Source: Cucumis sativus (taxonomy: Eukaryota; Streptophyta; Magnoliopsida; Cucurbitales; Cucurbitaceae). Taken from it: a stretch of DNA of 64,000 nucleotides. Made by a program: the position numbers and the translations under genes. The notes under the pieces are model-generated. The model saw only the letters and a program-made list of their open reading frames with translations. It searched no databases and was not told the origin of the DNA. Positions 36,218 through 48,500 of this stretch are shown in pieces (within the stretch, counting starts at the first letter, position 1; the number at the start of each line of letters is the position of its first letter). The stretch lies in the NCBI RefSeq assembly GCF_000004075.3, contig NC_026655.2, positions 24,847,489 to 24,911,488 of the forward strand. Reading direction: 5' to 3'.

Positions 36218-37448
36218 AAGAAGATCGTCGATTCAATATTTGAAAATGAAGAAATGAATTGGAAAATTCTTTCCGCCAGCGAAATCGATTGTTGAGAGTA
36301 GCGCCTTTTTGTGGGGTTTATATATACCACACGCCCACGGAAAGTTGTTCAAATATGACTCCAAACTCCAATCTTTCTATATATCTTATAGTACATAATC
36401 GTTGGATTTACTTTTTCTTATCTAAGGATGTGATAAAATTGGAAAATGTTAGTAAGATTATCTTCTCGATCAACCTACAATGATTAGTTAAGACTGTTTT
36501 AACTTTCATGATCACGTCACAATTTATTCAAACCCTCTCGAACATTAGCTTCGTCTAGCAATTCAATTTTAAAAGGATCTATCATTAAACAAAACTATGA
36601 CCTTTTAGATCTCTCTCAACATTAAATATGACTTGAATGTGAGTTTCAATCAATTTTTTAAATAGATAATATAATGTCCTATTGATGCTCTTTATTGGTT
36701 TCTCAGACCATGATTCCCATCTTGTTACTCACTCACGTACAGTGTACAATATATTAGTAGCTAAGTGAGTGATGATGAGTTCCTTTAGTTTGATGCACAA
36801 GAAAAAGACGTTCAAAATTGAGAATACATTGAGATTTGGATAATAATGTTGAGAACATCTAATAGAAGAAGAAAGAAAACTTGCACTGTTAATTTGTTAC
36901 AACAAAGACTTTGTTGATCCATTTTATCTTCAAATTCGCATTTTTCTCTGTTTACCTTAGATATCTCCCTCTAATTAAGTAATTGTGCGTTTCCTTTCTA
37001 TTAAATAACTAAATTAACAAGATTCCAAATTGAATTAATCAGTGAACATTTGAAGTATATAATTCATTGGTATTATATATTTTCTTTTATTTGAACTCGT
37101 ATTACATAAAAAATGCCCTAAACACTTTGTAATGATCTCATTTTTGCTTTAGCTATATTATATGTATTTAGGTTTGAGTCTTTCTACAAAGATGACACGT
37201 TCCTATTGGGTGTTAACCAAACTGCACAACAAAGATGAAATTAAGCCTTTAAAGAAGTGAATTTGAACTAAATTTTCAGAAGTCTAAAATTGATAAATAT
37301 AAAAATAGTGATCAACAAGAAAGATATCACAAGTCAAAAATGGCAAAATTATAGCATCCATGTGAATGAGACCTTGAAACCAAAAGCCAAAAGCTAGAGA
37401 GTAAAGAAGCTAATTCATGGCGAACTCAAAAGACTAATGAAAGGGAAA
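36218..37448. other. CAND promoter and eS25 3' flank
   Basis: No gene. The CAND leader probably spans about 36218-36290, with the TATA-like element on the minus strand of 36318-36326. The remainder is AT-rich and unstructured. The last ~100 bases before 37449 are the likely 3' UTR of the ribosomal protein gene. Confidence 0.45.
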
Positions 37449-38945
<1,497 letters not shown>

Positions 38946-39039
38946 GGAATCGAAGTTGCACCGCCGGAGTTGGATGTGCTGGTGAAGATGCAGAAGAGAA
39001 GAGAGGAACGCCGAACGAATTCAGAGATGTATGAGACTT

Positions 39040-39145
39040 AGGTCAATAAAAACCCTCAAAGTAGGGTTTCGAAATTTACTAAATGGGCTGAATATTGGCC
39101 CAATTTTCATTTATCTCTCCTGGGCTTTTTATGTCGGCCCAGTTT
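39040..39145 (-). promoter_or_regulatory. Telo-box plus four site II elements (eS25 promoter)
   Basis: A telo-box TAGGGTTT lies at 39062-39069. Four TGGGCY/RGCCCA elements lie at 39084-39089, 39097-39102, 39121-39126 and 39136-39141. This pairing is the known signature of plant ribosomal protein promoters (TCP-type and telo-box-binding factors). It is 95-200 bases upstream of the eS25 ATG, which supports the gene start. Binding itself is inferred. Confidence 0.75.
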
Positions 39146-40215
39146 TTTATTTTCTCCTTGATAATACATCAATACCCATACAAAATTTACATAAATATAT
39201 CATAACTGCTAAATATTTACTACTCCTTTAACAAAATAAGGAAAGTTTACAATGGGCTATCATTTTTTCATGAATTTTATATTCTTTTTATAATTTATTA
39301 ACTCGAACTCGGACCAAAGGGATACAAATAAGGTTCAAGATCGAACAACTAAAAGCAAAAGTCTTTCATCTTGAAGCAATATATGTTCGATTTCAAATAA
39401 AATAAATGTATAATTTTTTCATATCAAGTCATCTTATTACCGCTAAGGCCCAAGATACAATAACAAAAAGAAGAATTCTTTCATTATGGAACTTATCAGG
39501 GCATTGTATACTGAGATCGAATGAATTAAAGATCAAATTCTTTCATCTCGTTGCAATAAATGCTCAAGATGGTGTATCATGATCTACACGATCGTTTAAA
39601 TTTAAAAGTCATCATTTAAAATGGAGTACGGATCATGTAGTTCTACACTTTTGGCTTTCATCTCAAACAGTCTCAGTGCACTCGAACAAACTTAGTGCAT
39701 TGTGCACAAGATCGCGTATCAAAACTTACACGATCATTCTATAAGATCGTGTATTGCCTATTGGGTATGTGATTTTTATCATTTTAAAAATTATTATGTA
39801 CTGTGTAAAGATTTCGTTGGACTTTTATATTTAAGAAAAAGCTATATAAAACTTAACTATATTTTTTATAGAAATATGTTAGAGAGAAAAGTTATTGAAT
39901 TTGAAAGACAACTAATCATACAAATAAGCAATTTAATAACATTAACTATTAAATGATTTGATTAATTATAAGATTATCGTAGGAGGATAAAAGAAATAAT
40001 CAAATAAATCGATAATTTTGTTAACCTAATAAACATATACTCGTATACATTTTAGTTAATATACCTAAACGATAAATATAATGTAACTGAAATTCGATTA
40101 GAATGAACGTCGTAAATAACAAGTAAGTTTATTCTAATACTTAAAACGATAGTGTGTATCCACTTTCCTGTTTTACGGATAATATTATTTCTCAAATTAT
40201 AAATTTTGGTGGAAA
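39146..40215. other. Divergent spacer eS25 / SOD
   Basis: Mostly unstructured AT-rich DNA. Between about 39570 and 39760 several short inverted words around 'acacgatc' / 'gatcgtgta' recur, related in style to the 21-nt repeat unit at 56.4 kb; this may be a degraded dispersed repeat. No gene. Confidence 0.4.
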
Positions 40216-40225
40216 ATTAAGTAGC

Positions 40226-40337
40226 CACGTGCTTCACGTGCGTACTGACCTCTTACAAAATTACGAAATCAAACTACACGGACCAACACATTAATTTCAC
40301 TATTGAAGTATTAACACATGGAGTCCTCTATATAAAT
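40226..40337 (+). promoter_or_regulatory. SOD core promoter: twin G-boxes, GTAC, TATA
   Basis: Two perfect G-boxes CACGTG at 40226-40231 and 40235-40240 are only 3 bases apart, directly followed by a GTAC core at 40242-40245. A TATA box TATATAAAT is at 40329-40337, about 80 bases before the miR398-site exon. GTAC is the core bound by SPL7-type copper regulators and CACGTG by bZIP/bHLH factors. Whether they act here is inference. Confidence 0.55.
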
Positions 40338-40417
40338 TTCCAAAAGCCCTAAGCTTTCTTCATTTCTAGACTCTTCCTTTCGTTCAATCTCACCTCTGCC
40401 TTCTCTTTCTTCTGTCC

Positions 40418-41078
40418 AAGGGGTGTTCTGAGGTCAGCTCCCTCTTTCCCATCATTTTTTTTGCCTTTCATATCCCTTGTTTTTCTTCAATTTGATCTGG
40501 GTTTAGCTGTTTTAGCTCCTTCTAATTAATGATGTTTTTCTCGAAATTTTACATGTATTCAGCTTAAATTATTGGTTACATGCTTCCCGATGATGTGATT
40601 CCGCCTTCTATTAGTGGGATTTTGTACTGTTAATTGCGCATCATGACTGTGTTGGTTGTTTTTGTTCATTATTCGATGTCGTTGACTGATTTTAGATTGT
40701 ATTGAACTTGTGGGTACTCTTAATAATCGGTCTAATTTTATACCCACCTTACAGAATTTTGAGTTTGGTCTTGTTTTTTCGTTTTTTTCTTTGAAGTGAT
40801 GTGCTTTTTTTGTTGAGCTTGTTTTCTTGTGTGTTCTCTTGTATATATTCTTTCATTTCTGTCAATGAAAGAGGGTTTTTTTTTGTAAAAATACATTGCT
40901 CGACTAATTATTTTGGTCCTTTCTGCACATGAGTTGAAGTTATGAATTGCCAAAATGATGTTTCGTGTGAAGGATATCGTAATTGGGTGGTGTCGTATTC
41001 TTAATTCATTGGTTTCTTTTGTTGATCTCATGTTTTTGTTGGTTTTATTCTAATTATGTTGAAGTGTGTTAGATCACA
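40418..41078 (+). promoter_or_regulatory. Split miR398 target site across the SOD leader intron
   Basis: 15 bases at 40418-40432 (AAGGGGTGTTCTGAG) end at a GT donor. The last 6 bases (ATCACA, 41073-41078) begin the next exon after an AG at 41071-41072. Joined, the 21-nt site pairs with miR398 at 18 Watson-Crick positions plus one G:U, with mismatches opposite miRNA bases 5 and 13. The expected cleavage point is between 40428 and 40429. The site sits in the leader just before the ATG at 41085. miR398 control of CSD1 mRNAs is established in other plants; the intron border choice is read from the sequence. Confidence 0.75.
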
Positions 41079-41084
41079 GGAAAG

Positions 41085-43140
41085 ATGGTGAAGGCTGTGG
41101 CTGTTCTTGGAAGTAGTGAGGGTGTTAGTGGAACTATCTTTTTCACCCAAGAAGGAGACGGTAATCTGGTTAATGGTTTCGTGTAGACGGTCTATGTTCA
41201 TTTCTTTTCTATCTTGTACTTAGTCCAAAGAGTTTTCAGGTCCAACCACTGTTACGGGTAATGTTTCTGGTCTCAAGCCCGGGCTTCATGGATTCCATGT
41301 TCACGCCTTAGGTGACACAACCAATGGCTGCATGTCGACTGGTATCGTTTTAGACATTTAAGATCTTTTATTTGGCCTTTCTATTTTGAAGGAACGTAGA
41401 TGTTTGTTAAAAAATTGAATATAGATCATTTAATTTATCTCAACATTAAAATTTCTCAAAATATTTACAGGGCCACATTTCAACCCTGCTGGAAAACAAC
41501 ATGGTGCTCCCGAGGACGAGAACCGCCATGCCGGTGATTTAGGGAACATTATCGTTGGTGAAGATGGTATGTTTCTCATTCTTTAACAATTCATTGAGTA
41601 AGTTTTATTCTTGTCGTGTTGTGCTCCATTTCCTTTTTTGTATATCTTTTACATTATAATGGCTTAAGGTATATTTGTAAAAGTATGCTATTTTGTGTTG
41701 TTTTAGATTTCTCCTTTATATTTAGCTAATTTGATGTTGGATTTCATACCTTATTCAAACATTGTTCTATTGATTTACTGGTTAAATGCTAATACTTTGA
41801 ATATTTTGTACAGGCAAGGCTAACTTCACCATTACTGACTGCCAGGTTTGTCCCTATTTAATTCATCGTGTTAGGGCATCCAATTGTAAGGGTCTTACTC
41901 CTTTTTCTGAGCTTTAGATCATATATGCAGATTCCTCTCTGTGGACATGAATCCATTATCGGAAGGGCTGTTGTGGTTCATGGAGACCCTGATGATCTTG
42001 GCAAGGGTAATTTCTCTAACCATTTGCTACTTGATAGTTCTTTGAGCTTTTACAAGTAGTATATTTCTGGGCTATATCTACCATATTCAAACCCAAAAGA
42101 AAAGTACTATCAATTAGCTAGGCTGTACAATAGAGAAGTGACTGTTTTTGGAATATTTTGTAGTGAGAATCTCCCTTGTTTTGCATTTTTTCTTTACATC
42201 TATAATGCTTATGAACGTGCTTGTAGAAAGGTAGTATGGCTAGAGTAGTTATGTAACAGAGTTCAAATGATTAAATGGGGCAATTAGAACACACAAAACA
42301 TAAAAGATGATTGGTTGGTTGACGATTATTGATAGATAGTACGGAGGATATCAGAACCAACTTTAAGAGAGCAATAAAAAGAATACTGCATTTAAATGCT
42401 TTCTTGAGGTTGTATTCCCTTTATGGAGATATTGGGTGTTCCATGCTTTCTGATATTTGGCATAAGGTCGAGGTGATAGTTTGTGAATATTAATACTTTC
42501 ATACATATTCACTCTTCGGCTGTTGGGTTTGGAAACTTGAGAAAGCAATTATCAATATTTAAAAGGGGGAAATAACATGGTAGGGATCAGATATAGGACT
42601 GACAACCATGTTCAACTATCACTGCCGTCTAAAATGCTTAAGCTAATATGATAGCTAATGGGAAGGATAAGTTTAAGTATTATTCACTCTAAACTTTCAA
42701 GTTTGAAGTAATACTATGTAGCTTCTGAAAAAAAATTATGTCATCCAGAAGAGCTTTGTGAGAAAGCTTTTGTAGAGTGATCTATTGACTCAGGTGCACC
42801 CAAATGTGCTTTTAAGATTGCAAAGTATTAATTATTCTTAATATTAAACACTTTATTATTGTATTTTTGCTCAAAGTACCCTAAAGCATTCTGAAATTGT
42901 ACCTTTTTATGCATATTCTTATCAGTGGTCATTTTTGACATACAGGTGGACATGAACTCAGCTCAAGTACAGGAAATGCTGGTGCTAGAGTAGCCTGTGG
43001 TATGCGAATTCGGTTCCTAAGAAATATTACTTTTTCTTCCATTCTACAATTCCCTTTTCAAAGTTATCTGCCGTTCTCCATATTTCTTGATTGCATTTAT
43101 TGTCGTTTTATTTCCAGGCATTATTGGTCTGCAAGGTTAA
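41085..43140 (+). CDS. CSD1: Cytosolic Cu/Zn superoxide dismutase
   Basis: Converts superoxide to oxygen and hydrogen peroxide in the cytosol. Seven coding exons: 41085-41160, 41240-41341, 41471-41566, 41814-41845, 41931-42006, 42946-42999 and 43118-43140 (459 nt, 152 aa, no transit peptide). Copper ligands are H45, H47, H62 and H119; zinc ligands H62, H70, H79 and D82. The disulfide is C56-C145 and the active-site Arg is R142. Motifs: [20 protein letters not shown] and [16 protein letters not shown]. Odd: two extra cysteines, C101 and C106 ([11 protein letters not shown]), where most plant enzymes have DKQIPLTG. The leader contains an intron (40433-41072) and the miR398 site. Confidence 0.95.
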
Positions 43141-45503
43141 AATTTGTTGCCTTCGTTGCCGTTACTGTGGAAGCATTGAACCCAAGTGCTCTCTAGTGCT
43201 TCCAGGAATATTCCTAAACTCTCGTGAATGAATAAAAACACATCACTGTACCTTTTCTTCTTTTGTGACGATTAGATCTTTCACTTATCCATACTTGTCT
43301 GCTGTTTTATTAATATATTTCTGGAAATTTGGTTTCTTTTTTTTTTTCTTTTTAAATCACACACACACACATAAACTAGAAGCCTCACAGGTTACACGAA
43401 AGGAAAAACTATTCAGAGTGGAAACCTACTCATTGACCCTATGAGAGTTAGCTGTGTCAGAAGCTAGTTTAGGTTTGATTTCATTTCCAACTCCTTCTAG
43501 TATTATGGTTCAACTAAGCAGTTTCTATCAGTGGTTGCTAGGAGAGACCCTGATTTGACTAGGACTTCATTTAAAATACACAAGATAAATCTACTCTGCC
43601 TAGGCTGATTCCCATTCGTTTCCAAGTTTGATCATCTGTCAAGGATGCTCGAATTGGATGACCAATGTACGTATACCTAATGATATTCCATATTCGTTTA
43701 GATCTCTTTTTGGAAGGTCCAACAATAGGGAGGATTTGTTTGATTTTATTTTATAGGAATTGAAGGAATATATTAAAGGAGAAAAGTGAGAAAAAAGTTC
43801 TTAATAAAGGTCAAATAGTTGAAAACATGAAGACTAGCAAAGAAGGTTTAGGAAGGAAGAATAAAGTAGATTAGAAGGAATTTTAGTGGCCTTTTTAACT
43901 ACATAGATATGAGAGGAATATTTTGACTGGGGTTTACTAATTTGGAAAATGGTCATTTTTTATGGTGGCCTCGATGCTTTGATGCTTCATACTCGCACTT
44001 GCTACTTAATCCTAATTACTTTTCCTAGCTCTTGACGGTTGCTACTCGATCCTAACTACAACTTTTCACGTCATTTTAATTAAAATTGAATGAAAACTTT
44101 TGTTATGTTTAGTTTAACCATCGAGTAAACTTTCACACATAAAGTAAGCAAATATGGGTATATTTGTATTGTTGGTTTTGGTTGTGAGGTCGTGTTAAAT
44201 GATACATCGAGATTTGTGGGAACGTTGTGATCACAAATGACTCGTTGAGTATTAGGGAATTTCTTGAAGTACACTACCTTGTTCCCTTGATCAAGACAAT
44301 AAGACATTTCTAAGACTTGAATGAAGCATTGGGAGTGGCTCGCCCAATTCCCTTGACTAAAACATAGCGAAGAAACATGTTCATTACTTCAAACGTACAT
44401 TTAGGGCATACAAAAATGTTCCTGAAAGACTTCACTTTTATTTAAATTCTTTATATAAAATCTGTTTCAAAATAAACACTTAGAGAGGATATGATTGAGA
44501 CGCATAGTTACACTATAAACTACATAAATTTCAGGTTTGAGAGTGAAAGAGGTGTTTATATGAAATATTTGGAAACGAATCGACGTCGATTGTGTGAGTT
44601 TTTGTTATGTTGATATGTTGAAATCGATTTCAAAATCGAATCAAATCACACGAGAAATCAAATCACACGAGAATTAAATTAAATTGAAGTAATATTTATA
44701 AAGGTTTTGTTTTTAAAACTCGGTTAAATGTTAATCCGACATCTATTGAGATTCAAAACAAAAAGGAAAATTTTATAGGACTTGCTTTTTGAGGTTCGAG
44801 ATTGTCCAAGATTTAGAATAGGGAGACAACCTTTACTGGACTTAATGCTTGGTGGCTCGAGATTGTCAGTCACTAAACTACGTATATAATTCGGTTTGAT
44901 ATGACTTAGTTCAATTTAATTTTGTATGAGATTTTTCTCATTTTTGGCATTTTATGATAAACCAATTCGTGAAGAGTTAGGGATCTTATGACATTTTTTA
45001 TAAATCACCTAAATATGAAAATAAGAGATTAAATAAAATGTTAAGTTACAAAATGTGTTAGTTGTTTAAGTTTAAGGTATTCAAAATATTTGTATCATAT
45101 CATAAACAAAAACAGAAAGAAAAAAAGGCACTAAGGTGGGACAATCCTATAACCAACTTCACACATTTTTCTCTCTTAAAAAAGAATGAGAATACAAAAA
45201 TTTAACCCATTTCCATATTGTCCTTCGCACTATACTAATCAATGTCATATTACCAAAACAAATACTCACAACGAAATACAAAAAACAAACCATAACGATT
45301 TGTACCAAAAATAAGAGGGCAGCAAACAGGCAAGAGAGAATCAACAAATTCCATCAGCTCCGCATCACGCCATTCCTAGCAAACGTGCGGTACACACCAC
45401 CTGCCCTTGTCTGCTGCTCGAAAACTTGACATGGCAAAGTAAATTATCCATCTTGATTTACATATCTTACATTGTTTAAAGCATCCTGAGTGGGGGTTTG
45501 TTC
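43141..45503. other. Convergent spacer SOD / NHX
   Basis: There is no gene here. The SOD 3' UTR probably ends near 43240-43330 (aataaa at 43230). A short CA microsatellite is at about 43357-43371. Bases 43400-45100 are unique-looking AT-rich DNA with no long frames. The minus-strand NHX 3' UTR probably occupies roughly 45150-45503. Confidence 0.45.
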
Positions 45504-48500
45504 TCAGTGTCGACCCCTTTCGGTTGGCGATCCTGGAACAAAAGGAACAAAACCCCGACCCCCAAACATTGGACGCATGAAGGCATCGTCGAACTTTCGC
45601 CAGTAGCGATGAACAGTGTGTGTAGGAGTCGCAAGGAGTGCACGTATACTGCTTGGACGAGGAAGATCCAGCTCTGACTCCTGTGCACTTCCAAGTAGTG
45701 GAACCGAGAATGACTTTGGAGTCCCAGGGTCCGATAGCATGCTGGTGGTGTGTTTTGGTTGAGGTATCAAACAGTTAATAAGAGGCTTGGTCAATAATCC
45801 AAACACCTGTAGACAATCATCGCCATATACAAGAAAAATCATGAACAAAGCTAATATAACATGAAAAACGACGCGTAGATTCTTTAGGCTCAACTACCAC
45901 ATAAAACACAGAGAAAAGGAAAAAAGAAAGATCCATGGACCCAAAAACTCAAGTTAATTGGTGATGGTAAATTGAATATCATCTTAACACTTGTGGCTTG
46001 AAAGATGTAGAAGAAATAACATTTGAGAGATTTGAAAACAGAACCTTATGAATCATTTGCTTTGATACTATGTAATCCAAAAGCATAAACTAACAGACAA
46101 ATGTAATATCAACTAACAGAATATAAGCCAATTACTAGGATTTAATATGAAGGAATTAAAACAGAAGAAGAATGGCACCATACCATCGTGCTGAAGAGGA
46201 CAACAGTGATGGTACTGGTGATCATCATTGCATTCCCTCGAAGTTGAGTGTGCCCAGCTCTAGTGAACTGTATTTACAAAGAGAGAATGATCATCCGCAA
46301 TGGATTTAGTGATAACGGGTTTTAATAAAAAGTAAACAATGATAAACGAGCTGGATCGAAAAGTACTGTAGTTGAGAAAAAAGAAAGAAGACAAACTAAA
46401 AATTTCGAAATCAGATAGAAAATTTCAAGAAGTGCCTTTTCACTTTTTCGACTTTTCGAAGCTCAAACAGCCATGGTACAAGAACATGCAGATATCCATA
46501 CCACAGAATTACATCTTCATAACAATAAATTGGAACAATACAACACGAGTTTATTGTTGCCCACAAACTACCTGATGATAAGCTAAAGCAATAGAGACAG
46601 CCCCTCTCATGAGACCAGCCCACCAAATGATAACCTACAGTAGCAAAAAGTTGATGGTTCAAAAGCAGGAACTTAATCGCACAAGTAAAACCAAGGTCAA
46701 AGCATACATACTTGTTCCCGGAAGGTAATTTTCTCGCTAGCAGATTTTTTAGCCAAGTTTGATATAAATGACAACGGAAAAACAAAAGCAGCTCTTCCAA
46801 CCATAACAAGGCCTAGTAATATTGCGCTCACAGCAACTGATGTCCCCGGACTGCAATATCAGATAAGAAGTTGGTGAAAGATAGCAAATTCTGAAATATT
46901 TAATGAAAAGCAAGCGAAGGATAGCTAATATGTGATGCATTCAGTTAACTAACTTATAAGTTATACGTCAGCCTGATATACCTCAACTTGTTAAGGCTAT
47001 TCCCTCAACCAAGAGGCTAGAGTTTGAATACTCTACTCTGCACATGATTGAAGTAAGAAAAAAGAAAACTTTCCATACCTATCACTAACAAAGCTCCACT
47101 TCTCAATGTCCAATGCATCCATGCCGACATAGACGAAGATAAACGTCTCAGAAATGAAGGATAAGGTGGCAAAAGCATGCCTGTTATAGCAGATAAAAAG
47201 ATGCTTTAGTTAACAAGTATCACTTTGAGAGAATTACAAGAGTTTGAAGAATTTCATACTTGGTGGTAACTCTTGAGCTCTCAGTCACATTATGCCAGGT
47301 ATAATGTGACATTACAATTCCACAAAAGAACACCGTGAGAATGCCACTCAAATCTAGTAACTGCAGAATATCCACCAAGTAAGAGCAAAGATGGTCATTG
47401 ACAATGTATATATAAGCAAGTAGAGTTCAATCTAGTAATACCAAATACTTACTTCAGCCAGCATATAAGAAAGATATGCCATGAGTATCATAAGAGCAAC
47501 CTCACGATCTGTTGAGTGCCTGAATTTTATCAGAACATTAAATAGTGAAAGTTATTTCATTCCATCAAACTCCTTGTGAAACGAGATACAATAATACTTC
47601 CTGAACACATGGTTGGCAAAAAGAAACAGAAAGGTGTATCTTTACAGATAAGGGAAAATCAGATCAGCATACTAAATTGTTGCTTGGGTTTCTTTCTTTT
47701 TCTCATTTGGATATAATAGAAAGAGTTTACAGAAACAACGTCAAATATAATGTTTCATCACTATAAGACTTATCCGCATGCATGCCACTACTAGATGAAG
47801 GGTTTCAATGAATATTCTTTGGTTTCATAAATGGATATCTTTTGCCAGCATAGGTTAACTACTATTACAGCTCCCATGCCATCTCCACTCCCTAGGTGTA
47901 TCTTTTCAGATCTATGGGAGTTATCGTACATAATCAACCATTAATAACAGATTAAAATCATAGAAACACCATTGATCGTCAATATTCTTGAAACTATTGA
48001 TAACAAGACGGATTTTAAATTTTTTTTTTATATCTGTGAGTGTCCGAGTCAACTTACGTGCACCTCGACTAATCACACCAGACACCCGCCTACCCTACAA
48101 CATTTGGGTGTCAAGGAAACTCATAGGAAATTAATTTCTAGGTAGGTAGCCATTGTGGATTGAACTCCTGACCTCTTAGTTAGTTATTGATAACAAAACG
48201 AATCTTTAATTATTAGGAATTATGAAAGCACAAATAATTATTGCACTGCCACCAGTCACTTGTTGGTCACCCAATCATGCATTAAGAATAGTCCAAGAGA
48301 GTCTAAAAGAAGAATAATTTAAAAAACTTTAGTTCGAAAAGTTATATACCTGCCAAAATATAACTTTTTGATGACATAAGCACTCAGCAAGCCAACCTGT
48401 AAGTGTACGCGTATGTGATTTGTTGTTAATATTACAACAAACAGTTTACTTGCATCCATACAGAACGGTAGAGAGAGATTGATGAAGAGGGAGAGGACTC

